Shown here: piece by piece, positions 13,427 to 25,263 of the stretch
Numbering within the stretch: position 1 is the first letter of the stretch
Layout: every line of letters begins with the position of its first letter
NCBI RefSeq assembly: GCF_964355755.1
Contig: NC_092670.1
Coordinates: 2,381,001 to 2,445,000, forward strand
Direction: 5' to 3'
DNA from: Antedon mediterranea
Lineage: Eukaryota > Echinodermata > Crinoidea > Comatulida > Antedonidae
DNA length: 64,000 bases
Position numbers and translations under genes: made by a program
The notes under the pieces: model-generated
Told to the model about the DNA's origin: nothing
Seen by the model: only the letters and a program-made list of their open reading frames with translations
Databases searched by the model: none

Positions 13427-14560
13427 TTTTGTGCCTCCTTTCCACTAGACAACCTAGACATAAATAATTGAATATAAATTGAATTGAAATGATACAGTTG
13501 AAATGAAATAAATTATTTTTAATTAAAATTAAGCATTTATAAATAAAAATAATACCGGGCTGATGTATGAATACTAGGCCTAGTCTTCGGACCAGGCCAT
13601 CAAAATGAATGCATAATACTAAATAGGATAGCCTAGGTACAGTATAGGGAAAGCCTGCTTACTCTAGGCCAGACCAAATTAATTATTTCAAACAATTGTA
13701 ATTATTAATAATAATAAATAATAATATATTAATTTTAATGTGTATTTATTATGTTTGCTCAAAATGTACTAAAATTATGCTATCCTCACCTGTGTCTTTG
13801 TATTCCGTTTGTCGCCGTTTTAACTTAAATAGCCCATTAAGTTATAGTTTAGTAGCAGGCCTAACTGTACTGTGCTGCTGCTGGGCCTACCTAGCCTATG
13901 CTATCTTGAGAGTAGCCTAGTATACACCTCCAGACCTAGGCCAGTGTGCTACCTTAAGCCTTTAGGCTAGAGCCTAAAGACGTAGCTAGCTAGCCTAGCC
14001 TTTCTGTACGAATATTATTAATATAGCACACTGGTTTAAGTGGTAACATTCTAAAAATCCCATTTCTTATATGAGCAGGAGACTATTTCAATACAATAGG
14101 ATGATCATAAGATGCATCATTTCTTCGTTTACAGTAGCATTTGTTCGGTGGGGAATCAAACAAATTTTCCTCCACGTCTAGCTCCATTCATCATGATTGA
14201 ATATTTTTGTCCACGTGTGACGTTGCCGTGTGTGAGTTTTGGGGATTCCCCTCATCTGTAAACAGAGCATGATTGGTGAAATACGATCACGTGGTACAGT
14301 TTTTAAGACGTTGCGGATAATTTGAACGTGTAACGTTCGGCCCGACCAAATCACTCACGCGGTGTATATTAAAATAAAGTACCAAAATAAAACAGTAATT
14401 TCTCAAAATTTTCTAACACGATTATGGAGAACTTTTGATATGTTGTTATTTATAAATTATTATTCTAAATATGTAAAGAAATTGTAGATCCATGACATCG
14501 GAACGAGATGAAACGTTAGAATTTACTGCTTATGGCCTAACATGACCTGCTTTAGACCTA
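11300..14560. repeat. 3.3-kb region bounded by inverted repeats around gene A exon 1
   Basis: AGGCCATAAGCAGTA...GTTCTCCAT at about 11308-11435 is mirrored by ATGGAGAAC...TACTGCTTATGGCC at about 14424-14538. The interior includes the first coding exon of gene A (13426-13402). This could be two copies of one element in opposite orientation, or the ends of one large element that donated an exon or promoter. No target duplication was identified. Confidence 0.45.
11740..12435. repeat. Two-copy tandem duplication, period about 375 bp
   Basis: GAGAGGGTTG, TTTTATAGATAATTTT, CATGCAATGGGTAT and TTTTTAGTGCCAATTT occur in the same order in 11740-12055 and 12115-12435. Divergence is substantial, so the duplication is old. 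Confidence 0.6.
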
Positions 14561-15049
14561 GTAATATTACTAGGGATATTCCCCACAATGCCAGACGGGC
14601 ATTCTGTGAGAACGTAACACCGTTACATTCCGGGGTTATATTTAATTCCCGTCGAGGCTTTGACACCTTGCGCGGTCAAGTGTCACTTTGGCGCCGATTC
14701 ATTCAATTAACAATAATAATGTCGAACTGGAGGGATAAGAGAGCTGCTTAAAATAAGGGGACAAGAAGAAATTTGTAGCATTAGGCCATAGCTCTTTGTT
14801 GGTGCCTGACCCTTCGTCGCCTTGTAAATTTTACAGCCTTCTAAGGTGTTTTACAGATTGCCGATGAGATGACGGCTATTTAATTGCTGTACCTGTATAA
14901 TATATGCACAATATACTGTACATATAGCATGTATTGCATAGATATGCTATAAAGGAAGATAATAATCTGTAACTTAAAATTCGCCGCCATATATTGCTAG
15001 ACAAAAATAATAACAATAAAGCACGCCCTCAATAATTATTTGAATATGC

Positions 15050-15800
15050 CCGACTCTTTTCTCACAGAAAGCCGGTATATACCGGTTATATTTCCGGTGT
15101 AAGATTGAATTGTGTCCAGCATTCAAAAGTGTCCGGGTGGCGATTTTTTTTTTCGTACATAAGTTGCGGACCCCCCTCATGAAACGTCACAAATAGTCCG
15201 GTCCCTAAGGGGAAATGATATTACCATAGTGGATACAAGTGTGCCCTTTGGCATGTTGATAGAACATGATATGGAGATACCAAAACAAAGTTACTGGAAA
15301 TCTGATTTGACCTCTGTGACCTCTGACCTCAATTTTTATATTTCTATCTTAAACAGCCATATCTCAGCAACGGGTTGGACAATTGAAATGATATTGGTGT
15401 CAAATAGATCAGAGGGTACATATTTATATTCGCTCTAATAGAACTTTTTTTTTTAAACGACCCGAAATGTAATTTCTGAATGTTTTGACCTTTGACCTTG
15501 GCTTACTATATCTCAATAACTACTGGTCAAAATTTCTTGAAATTTGTTCTAAATTGTTAAGAGCATACATATTTATATATACTCTAATTAAACATGTTCT
15601 TCCAAATTCACAGGAAATGTCATTTACTGACCTTTGACCTTTACTGTTTGAATATGTCTGTATCTCTGTAACCAAATGTCATAAAAAGTTCAGTTTGGTA
15701 TCAAATTGTTCAGAATGTAAACATTTATATTAACTCTAATAGAAGATGTTATCATATTTTTACTGAAAATGCCAGTTATCGCAGTTTGAGGTATGACCAG
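15050..15800 (+). repeat. GACCTTTGACC-rich repeat, inverted partner at 17600-18300
   Basis: It contains GTGTCCGGGTGG, CATGAAACGTCACAA, CAAAGTTACTGGAAATCTGA, then several degenerate units of CTTTGACCTTT...ATATCTC...AACTGG...TCAAATTGTTCAGAATGTA. The same series runs in opposite orientation at 17600-18300 and in part at 21430-21600. Similar unit text recurs at 27780-28000 and 30340-30730, so this is a widespread family. Confidence 0.55.
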
Positions 15801-16059
15801 GATATACTGTTAAGCGTGCGTGTGTCATACTTATATACCCAAAATATAGATTTAATTGACCAGAACTTCACTCAATATCCTAGTTAGTTTACCTTTTACA
15901 ATTTTCTTTAAACTTAAATTTTCATTTAATTTCAATATTGAAATTATATTATAATTCCATCGCATGGTAGGCATACACCGTAAGAGCAACACTCAATATC
16001 AACATAGAAGTAGATAAACTTAAAGTTGATTAACATCAAGATCTTAAAGAAAAAAAAAG

Positions 16060-16880
16060 AAGAATTAACCAATGCGTTTTGATACTCATAAAACATATGA
16101 CCTAATTACCAATTCATTGCTTGAAGTATGCTGAAAAAATGAAATGTTGAAAACAGTGAGAAAAAAGCGAAGAAAAAGTGAAAAATAAAAACATATGCTT
16201 AAAATATTAGAAATCTGAAAAGGATCAAAGACAAATTAATTACAAAGCTGATTTCTTTCCAAGAACATACTGTAGTGGAATATAAAAGGAAAACGAACCA
16301 GTGAGCATTCAAAAATATTACCATCTATTCTTGTAGAGAAAGTGAAAGAGGCTTTAAGGCAAATGCAAGAAAACAAAGCTCCAACACTGATGATGAACAT
16401 GAGGCAATGACACATCCAGCTCATAACAATATACAACAAAATATTAGAAACCAGAAAAAATGAAGAGAAGCAATGATCCACAAAATCATGACAAAACTGA
16501 CATCAATCATTACCGACCAAATGAAAATTAACACATGTACAAAAAGTAATCAAAAAAATCAGAGACCGACTAGAAATAAATAAACCAAGATATAAGGCTT
16601 CATAGAGTAGGACCATCTTATAAAGTTTATCAATCAATTAAAATAAAAATGAAATGAATATCACTAAATCTTTGATTTAGAGATTATCAGAAAGCATTTG
16701 ACTCAATAAAACAGGCATTACCATATTAGAGGGAATTATTATACCTCAACAAAATAATATGGATTACGATCGCTCAAAGAGAAGTTAAGGAAGATTATTA
16801 AGACAAGGAGACACTTAAGATCTTCACTGCATTGGAAGAGGTGTTTAATCAAAGAGCTAATCTAAAAAATAGTAAATATC
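16060..16880 (+). pseudogene. Decayed non-LTR retrotransposon reverse transcriptase
   Basis: Broken by stops and frameshifts, but conserved blocks appear in the right order: KEALRQMQENKAP, TDINHYRP, DYQKAFDSI (around 16682), RQGDTL and FTALEEVF (around 16825-16850). These match fingers and palm motifs of LINE reverse transcriptases; the RQGDT...FTA.LE..F spacing resembles the RTE group. The YxDD motif and the endonuclease were not found. Confidence 0.7.
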
Positions 16881-17289
16881 ACTTTTAAACATTTAACCAA
16901 AACCACATTGACTTCCTGCCTATGTTTTGCTTTAAATTACAGTTTTTTAGGTGTGCACTTTATCATTTTTTTCCGATCCAATTTTTGGTGAAAGTGAATA
17001 ACTATATGTGACATCAAAATTGCATATTCAACAAAAATATTTGTACAAATTACTTTGTCAGCGGGACAATAATTATATATATAATTAATAATAATAATAA
17101 TTAATAATTATAGCATGTGATATTATTAGCAAATATTTCAAATGTAGTTTTGAAACTTTCCCATTACAAACAATTGCCATAATTCTTTACATTACAATAC
17201 ACCCATCCTCTGGGACTTATTTTCAAATGTAGCTTAAAACAGTACAATTCTGGTGGCCATTTTGATGTGTATAGAGATGCATGCAGTAC

Positions 17290-17570
17290 AGTAGCATTGG
17301 AAAAGCAAGAGAGGGGGAGGTGGTTGGGGTGGATGGAGAGACATTTTTGTTACATGTTTGTCTACACTATCAAACTAGTTTAACAAAAAAGGTTTGATGT
17401 CCCCAAATATGGTAGTGATGATGTCCTCGTGTCCATATATGGGCACATCACATTTTTTTGTCACATAAAGTTTGATAGTGTAGACAGAGTTTAACATTTG
17501 TGTAACAAACATGTAAAAAAATATGCGTCTCTCCATCCACCCCAACCACCTCCCCTCTCTCGTTCTCTTT
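17290..17570. mobile_element. Foldback MITE with TCTACACTATCAAAC termini
   Basis: GTCTACACTATCAAAC at about 17363 is mirrored by GTTTGATAGTGTAGAC at about 17469. The inversion extends outward through TCCATCCACCCCAACCACC and its complement, giving about 280 bp of palindrome. A second family member is at 56418-56563 in gene B. Confidence 0.75.
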
Positions 17571-18421
17571 TTATAGATTATTAGTTGCTAAATATATACA
17601 AAACGATGGGTCATAGCTCAAATTGACATTTCCAATTGAATTCTGCCAAAATATTTTGTTACAGCAAATATAAATGTGTATATTCTGAACAATTTGACAC
17701 CAAACTGAACTTTTTAGGAAAAATAGTTACCGAGATATCGACATATTCAAACATTAGAGGTCAAGGGTCAAAAAAACTTAATTTATGGTAATTTTTTGAA
17801 AAAAGTTTGCATTAGACTAAATATTAGATTTATTTTCTTAACATTTTGAGCCCATTCTCAAATCTCTGAGATTGCGCATTATTGAGATATTAGGCGATCA
17901 AGGTCAAACTGAAAAATAAAGCCTTTGCCGCCATTTTTTTACAATTTTTTTCATTGTAGCGAATATAAATATGTATCTTCCAAGCATTTTGACAACAAAA
18001 TAAATGTAAAATGTCCATGCGTTGTCAAGATATGGCGATTTTTTGTTATATAATAGAAAAATATAAAAATTGAGGTCAAAGGTCACAGAGGTCAAATCAG
18101 ATTTCCAGTAACTTTGTTTTGGCATCTCCACACTATACTCTACCAAACTGCTATATTGAATAATTTGTATCCAGTCTGGTAACATCCCACCCCTTTTTCT
18201 CCCCTTAGGGACTGGACTAAAAATAAACATGAATAATTCATCAGTTAAATTTTCTTGTTCCGTGTGCACCCAAGCGTATAGCAACAAGAAGTGATTACAC
18301 AAGTGCGGTACGATTCTAGGCCTATCTCCACTGTTGTTGCGGCGTGCGATTTCATTGAAGAATAGCGGCGTTTTGTGTGGATTGTCGAAATAATCAGCCT
18401 TTAGTTTATGGTGTTTTTAAT

Positions 18422-20134
18422 GGTTCTAGGACACCTACCCCCTAGACAGTTACCCCCCGGATGTTTACCACCCGGACAACTACCCCCTTAGGACAACTAC
18501 CCCCCGGACAACTACCCCCCGGACAACTACCCCCTTAGGACAACTACCCCCTTAGGATAACAACCCCCCGGACAACTACCCCCCGGACAACCACCCCCTT
18601 AGGACAACTACCCCCTTAGGATAACTACCCCCCGGTCAATTACCCCCCGGTCAACTACCCCCCGGTCAACTACCCCCCGGTCAACTACCCCTCCCCCCCC
18701 CCCCCCAATCCAAAAGTAGACAAATATATAGGACCGGTTTCTGTAAAAATGAAATCATCTGTTTTTAACGGGTGTTTCGAAACTAGAGACCCGAGACCAG
18801 AGACCTGACACGAGACCCAATACGAAAAGGGAGACCTATATTTGGGTCTCCCTTTTCGTATATTAGGGTCTCCCTTTTCGTATAGTGTGGTCTCTCTTTT
18901 CGTATAGTGGGGTCTCCCTTTTCTAATTATAGTGGGTCTCCCTTTTCGTATATTTAGGTCTCCCATTTCGTATATTTGGGTCTCCCTTTTTGTATATTTG
19001 GTCTCCCTTTTCGTATATTTAGGTCTCCCTTTTCGTATATTAGGGTCTCCCTTTTCGTATAGTGGGGTCTCCCTTTTCGTATAGTGGGGTCTCCCTTTTC
19101 GTACGTGGGTCTCCCTTTTCGTATATTTAGGTCTCCCTTTTCGTATTGGGTCTCGGGTCTCTGGTCTCTGGTCTCGGGTCTCTAGTTTCGAAACACCCGT
19201 TTTTAACCGATTATTCTGTTTAACAGCACGCTAGACCCTAGATGTGCTAGATTTAAAGTACCGTATTTATTGAAAAAACGGCCTGGGCTGTTTATTGTTT
19301 AGGTGGTTTTTAGGTGGACATTTATTGGAAGAAAGTTGTTTATTCAATGGGAGGGGGTATAATCTAATGGAAATAGACGCCGATTATTCCATATGATGTT
19401 TCATGGGAGTGACATGGTCACCGTTTATTTGAGGGGAATTTATTTAAAGATCGACGTTTATTCGGTGAGTGAACATTGAGGTCAAATATCAAAAGTGATA
19501 TTATTCTTCAAGTGTACAAAAATACATATATGACAAATTTGAGACAAAAATTAATTCTTTTAAGACCAGTGGTTATCGAAGCATTGTCCTGACGCAAAAA
19601 TTATTATTATTATTAGCGAACCCAGTCTTTACAGTAAATACATGGAGTACTATATAATACGTTCGACTATCCTATGATCATGTGTGACAATCTTCAGTTT
19701 ATACCACCAGGCTATATTTATGTTCAATCTTTTACTTTTTTTTACAATAATGAATAGTAATTCGTCAAAGTAACGAATTAAAATATAGTTATTAATTAAT
19801 AGTTGCAGAGTCAGGTTGTTGAATGGTCTGGGTGGTTAGGGTGTTCTAAAGGGATAGTTTTCTGGGTGGTAATTGTCCGGGGGGTAATTGTCCGGGGGGT
19901 AATTGTCCGGGGGTAATTGTTCCTAGGGGGTAATTGTCCGGGGGGTAGTTGTCCAGGGGGTAGTTGTCCTAAGGGGGTTGTTGTCCTAAGGGGGTAGTTG
20001 TCCGGGGGGTATTTGTCCGGGGGGTAGTTGTCCTAAAGGGGTAGTTGTCCTAAGGGGGTAGTGGTCCAGGTGGTGGTTGTCCGGGGGGTAGTTGTCCGGG
20101 GGGTAAATGTCCAGGGGGTGAATATCCGGATACG
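18422..20134. mobile_element. Foldback element with inverted VNTR arms
   Basis: The left arm (18430-18690) repeats units such as GGACAACTACCCCCC; the right arm (19850-20120) repeats the complement, GGGGGGTAGTTGTCC. The 9-bp sequence GTTTTTAAT flanks both sides (18413-18421 and 20135-20143), a good target duplication. The outermost bases pair only weakly. The core holds a second element (18770-19198) and a TTTATT-rich repeat. Confidence 0.65.
18770..19198. mobile_element. MULE-like MITE with a minisatellite core, nested in a foldback
   Basis: Termini GGGTGTTTCGAAAC and GTTTCGAAACACCC are perfect complements. The inversion continues through GAGACCCGAGACCAGAGACC. The 9-bp sequence GTTTTTAAC is duplicated at 18761-18769 and 19199-19207. 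The core is about 15 units of GGTCTCCCTTTTCGTATA. A 9-bp duplication and a GGG start fit Mutator-like elements. No transposase is present. Confidence 0.75.
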
Positions 20135-20540
20135 GTTTTTAATATAATTTATTACTAAAGAATTACGTGTTAAAATTATAGTTTCTATTAATACTATAGG
20201 CCTAATTAGTAGTCTCTAAACCCATGTCTATTCTAGTAGTAGCTGTGCGGGTGTGTGTGACGTGTGTGTGTTAGGTATGACACAATCCGAGTAGTAGTAG
20301 ACCAGTAGTTTCAGAGATATAGACTGTTTAAACGAAAGTGTCCGCCATTTAAAATTATGCAAATTAGGTGACCCAAGGGGTCATTTTGCTTGGCGCCCAT
20401 CAAAAATTTAATTTGTATAGGGTGGGCAACCTGTATACCAAATTTGATGCTTTTGGAAAAAAGTGAACCAAAATATCCCTAACAGACTCCACTACGAAGG
20501 CAATCACGTGAATTGACTTCAGTTAACAAGGACTCTGTCC

Positions 20541-21380
20541 ATGATAGAATCACTACTTAAAGAAAATTGCGAACCAGATGTTTTAAAAACTTACATTATC
20601 AAGGCGGAGGAACAGTTCAGAAAAGTTGAGTTAAAACACTCTGAACTGATTGATGTAATTGAAGACCAGGGAGAATTTGAAACGGAAGAGAAATGGATGT
20701 TAGAATGTGAGATGGATTTCCTTCAAAAGTTGGTATGTGCAAAACGGGAGATTACCCTGCGCCACTCACAATCTACAGTCGATGTACCATTTTCAACTCC
20801 AACAACTCCTCTTCAAACATCAGCCTCAACGCAGCCTGCTGGTACGGTTGCCTCGCCGCCTGCATTCAGTTCACCTACACCTCGACCTGCTATGGCAAGG
20901 TCAACGCCTACCATGGCAAAGATGAAGTATCCTACATTTAATGGCAACATCCGGGATTACAAAAGATTTATAGAATTATTTACACATTGTGCAACTAATC
21001 TAACTGAGATTGAATGTTTCTACCAGCTAACTGAATCTATGATTAACAGCAAAGAAAGAAACATGGTTAAAGGATGTATCGATGTGGCTAGAGCTTGGGA
21101 AGTGTTAGATGAACGCTACGGAGACAAAGACAGAGTGGTTGATAGTCTGTTGAAGGATCTAGAGAATTTAAAGTCCTATGAAAGTAAGGACAAGATCAAC
21201 ATTCCAGCCATGAGTTTTGTCCAAACCCTTCAAACGTTTGAAACCAGCCAATTATTGTTACTTGAGAAAGCTATGCCCATGACTGAAACTGAATCATCTT
21301 CATCGTCAAAGAAGGCTTCAAATGCTGCTGTAGTGTCATCTGCAGAAGGATACAAGTCAGACTACAATAAAAATCCCTAG
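20541..21380 (+). CDS. BEL/Pao-type retrotransposon gag fragment
   Basis: Intact 279-codon frame. The first 80 residues are charged and helical, residues 85-125 are Ser/Thr/Pro-rich, and residues 128-210 match the gag domain called DUF1759: KYPTFNGNIRDYKRFIELF, then ERNMVKGC and LDERYGD. It ends in a Ser/Lys-rich tail and a stop, without zinc knuckles, protease or polymerase downstream. Upstream at about 20390 is TGGCGCCCATC, which weakly resembles a tRNA-Lys primer site, but no LTR was recognised. I read it as an orphan or domesticated gag; intactness among decayed neighbours is unusual. Confidence 0.75.
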   Translation: MIESLLKENCEPDVLKTYIIKAEEQFRKVELKHSELIDVIEDQGEFETEEKWMLECEMDFLQKLVCAKREITLRHSQSTVDVPFSTPTTPLQTSASTQPAGTVASPPAFSSPTPRPAMARSTPTMAKMKYPTFNGNIRDYKRFIELFTHCATNLTEIECFYQLTESMINSKERNMVKGCIDVARAWEVLDERYGDKDRVVDSLLKDLENLKSYESKDKINIPAMSFVQTLQTFETSQLLLLEKAMPMTETESSSSSKKASNAAVVSSAEGYKSDYNKNP

Positions 21381-21810
21381 ATTAGAATCCTAGGCCTACT
21401 GTAGAAAGAATCGTATCGCAGTTGTTCGTGTAATCACTTCTTGTTGCTATTGGCCTACGCTTGGGTGCACACGGAACAACAAATTTAACTGATAATTATT
21501 CATGTTTATTTTGTGACGTTTCATGAGGGGGACCCCAACTTATGTACGAAAAAAAAATCGCGTTCGGGTGGACACTTTTCAGCATTGGATAGTGTCCAGT
21601 TGCATGTTTCAACGGGTTCGTGGGCGTTTTTCAACAATTTAATGCTGTCCGGCCCGTTTAATAATGTCTGACCCATGGATTGAAATGCGTCCACTATTAA
21701 ATACTGTATCATACGTTTTATGATAGGTGGTTGTTTTTATCACGCCTGCACTTGTCTTGTCTTCTTTTAATAACCAATAATACTTAATGATGCCAAACTA
21801 ATTTTTTTTT

Positions 21811-23146
21811 CTAATTAAAGATCGCTTTGCCTAAACACCTCCAATTAGGGACCATTATATTATTTGGTATGTGAAAAGACAAGAAGAATAAATAATTGTT
21901 AAGTATGTGACAAAAACAAGTAAATGAAGTGGTCCTCTTCCAATTAAAAATCACTTTACCTAAAACACCTCCAATTAGCGACCATTATATTATTTAGTAT
22001 TAATAAAGCAAGAAGAATATATAGTTATTAATTATGTGACAAAAAACAAGTAATTGTACTGGTCCTCTTTCAATAAAGGACCACTTTACTTAAAACACCT
22101 CCAATTAGCGACCATTTTATTAATTGGTATGAGTAAAGACAATAATAATTAATAGTTTTAATTATGTGACAAAATTAAGTAACTGTACTGACTGGTCCGC
22201 TTCCAATTAAAGATCACTTTACTTTAAGACACCTCTAATTAGTGACCATTTTTATTAATTGGTATGAGTAAAGGCAAGAATAATTAATAGTTTAATTATG
22301 TGACAAAATTAAGTAAATGTACTGGTCCGCTTCCAATTAAAGGTCACTTTACTTTAAGACACCTCTAATTAGCGACCATTTTATTAATTGGTAGGAGTAA
22401 ATACAAGAAGAATACATAGTTTTAATTATGATAGTGACAAAATTAAGTAACTGTACTAGTCCTCTTCCAGTTATAGATCACTTTACTTAAAGAAACCTCC
22501 AATTAGCGACCATTATATTATTTAGTATGAATAAAGACAAAAAGAATACATAGTTTTAATTTTGTGACAAAAACAAGTAATATTGTACTGGTCCTCTTCC
22601 ATTAAAAACCACTTTACTTATAGACACCTCCAATTAGTGACCATTTTATTAATTGGTATGAGTAAAGACAATAATAATTAATAGTTTTAATTATGTGACA
22701 AAATTAAGTAACTGTACTGGTCCGCTTCCAATTAAAGATCACTTTACTTTAAGACACCTCTAATTAGTGACCATTTTTATTAATTGGTATGAGTAAAGGC
22801 AAGAATAATTAATAGTTTAATTATGTGACAAAATTAAGTAAATGTACTGGTCCTCTTCCAATTAAAGATCACTTCAGTTTAAGACACTTCCAATTAGCGA
22901 CCGTTATATTATTTTGTATGAATAAAGACAAGAAGAGGAAATAGTTTATAATCATGTGATAAAAAAAAGTAATTGTACTGGTCCTCTTCCAATTAAAGAT
23001 CACTTCAATTTAAACACTTCCATTTAGCGACCGTTTTATTATTTTGTATGAGTACAGACAAGATGAATAAATAGTTTATAATCATCTGTGATAAAAAACA
23101 AGTAATTGTACTGGTCTTCTTCCAATTAAAGATCACTTTACTGTAA
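21811..23146. repeat. Satellite, about 130-bp unit, about 11 copies
   Basis: Each unit carries CCAATTAAAGATCACTTTAC, CACCTCCAATTAGCGACCAT, GTATGAATAAAGACAAGAA, TTATGTGACAAAA and ACTGGTCCTCTT. Unit starts near 21812, 21940, 22071, 22203, 22334, 22468, 22598, 22728, 22858, 22990 and 23122 give a spacing of 128-134 bp. Confidence 0.85.
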
Positions 23147-23164
23147 GACAGACACGACTAAAAG

Positions 23165-23420
23165 GTGAAATAATAATAACAAATAATAATAACAGGATTT
23201 TTATAGCGCACATACCACTCAAGAGTGCTCAAGGCGCATTCAAAAAAAAAATTTATAAAAACAAATCATACAACTCTCCCGGTCCCGAGAGCCGCTGTTT
23301 TGAGGTTGACCTGACAATTGTGGCAATTACCAATTGGGACATTACCCTTGCTGGACATCTGGTAAAAATAAATACTGATTATGCTGCCACTTTAGTACAC
23401 AAAACGATAAATAAAAAAAA
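23165..23420 (+). repeat. Retroposon 3'-tail-like repeat
   Basis: AATAATAATAACAGGATTTT, TATAGCGCACATACCAC and GTGCTCAAGGCGCATT form the pattern common in animal LINE/SINE 3' regions. No coding part is attached. Confidence 0.4.
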
Positions 23421-23729
23421 ATAATACAACTTGTAGCATTCCCTTTAAACTAATACAGTAGGCCCTGTTCAAAACTGCTAGTGTAGAAAAGTCAAATCCA
23501 CCAATATAATAAAACCTAGAACTAGCTAATGATGTAGAAACACCAACAGCTTATTTATTAAATAAAAATTAACATTATACTAATGTACAACTCAACAGGT
23601 AATGTAGTAACGAAAATTGCCTCACAGCTAATGTAGTTAATATCGCCAGCTAATAAAATATTATATATTTTACAAACCTAAAATGTCTAAATCGTGTGCA
23701 AATGTATTTCTCTACTTGCCTTCAGTCTA

Positions 23730-24045
23730 TCCACCTCTCGTAAGTGATCGGCTTTCAAAACTTAGCACTCTGATCGTAAGCAACCACCCTTGTTAGCGAC
23801 CACCTTTAATATTTAAAAGGGACTACCTCTGTTAAAGGACCGCTTCTCACAATGGACAACCTCCTGAAGGGGTAACCACCTCTCATAACGGACTGCTTTT
23901 CATAAACTACCACCGCTCGTAGACGACCACTTCTTTTACCGACTACACCTCCCGTAAGTGACCACCTCAATAGAGGTGGTAATTTGCGAAAGGTGGTCGT
24001 TACGGAATTATGAGAAGTGGTCCCTTAGGAGAGGTGGACGGTTTT
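23730..24045. repeat. Degenerate GACCACCTC-type short repeat cluster
   Basis: About 12 variants of a 20-25 base unit such as TAAGTGACCACCTC and GCGACCACCTTT run first in one orientation, then inverted after about 23970. Related phrases (GGTGGCCGCTTACGGGAGG) recur near 45970 and 55200. The GCGACCA phrase also appears in the adjacent 130-bp satellite, so the two may share an origin. Confidence 0.5.
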
Positions 24046-24539
24046 TTTTTTTAGATTATTCGAAAAAAACAAAAAACCGAAATACCCTTGAGTGAACGAA
24101 TAATTATGATGCGCAATTAAGGTGTTTATTTTGCCATATAAAATATAAAAAAATAAATATTTTTTGGTAATATGCATCAACAATATTTTTCAAATGTATT
24201 TTAGATAAATAAATAAATAATGTAAAATCTCTAGAAACAAAAAAAATATTGTGACTAACCAATTCAATGTTTTATTAAATAAAACCAAAAATCAGGCATC
24301 TGTGAAAAAAAATATAATGAAAAAGAACTCACGTTAACAATAGCGAACTTACTTGTTTAAAGCACTTTTGTTATCAGTTAATATTATTAAATTAGTAACA
24401 GTATTATGAATATTACAAAATAATATTTTGAGAACTGAAAAATATTTTGAGGGAACAAATATATTTAGGGAGAACAAAATAAGATTTCAAGAACTGAACA
24501 ATATAAAAAACGAATTACTACTTCGAGACAAGGAATGAT

Positions 24540-24585
24540 CGAGAGAACGAAATAATTTCGAGGGAAATTATTTCGTTCTCTTGCG
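24540..24585. repeat. Near-perfect hairpin
   Basis: GAGAACGAAATAATTTC and GAAATTATTTCGTTCTC face each other across four bases. Single arms recur just downstream (GAGAGAACGAAA). Probably the centre of a small palindromic repeat. Confidence 0.7.
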
Positions 24586-25263
24586 AATTAGTAATTCGAA
24601 TTCCAATGAAATAATATTTCGAGAGAACGAAAATAGGTAGGCCCTATGCCTATATGATTTAGTGATATTCATTCCCTAGAAATAATAATACAGTACCGGT
24701 AGGCTATATATTTTTTCAAGTTGTCGATTTACTTCAAATTGACAACAGGTTGTTACTCAATCAAAAACAAACAATTTAATTTGATTAGACTATATGTCTC
24801 CAGATATAATAATAGTAATATTTATTTCAATCGACTTGATATTTTGCGATTAAAGTTGGTATTCTAAGGAATTATAATTACCCTAACGGGAGTTGGTGAA
24901 CGTCCAGTGCCCTAGTTTTTACGGGGTTAATATGATGTCGATGTCGATGGTCCTACTTTTTTATCGATGAAAGCTGCCCGGGTGGTTGCAGCCATTTTCA
25001 ACAGCTGGTATTACACTATTCAATGCTGAAAATTATCCAGTGGACACTTTCAAACACCGGACACATTTAAATCTTACACTGGCACGATAGTCCAATGAGA
25101 ATGGGTATATGCCGGTAACGATACCGGTACGACGCCAGCATAATATACCGGTATATTGCAGGCACATCTGTGAGAAAGGGGCTAAAGTGAATTTGAAACA
25201 CAATGTTGACTTACATATTGCAATAACAGAAAATTCACTTGAAAAAAAAATTAAAAAACATAC

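Noticed and set aside
18685-18966. 93-residue minus frame with GRP repeats
   Set aside because: It is the translation of the minisatellite core of a MITE.
18430-20120. CRISPR array
   Set aside because: Units are contiguous minisatellites without unique spacers, and the genome is animal.
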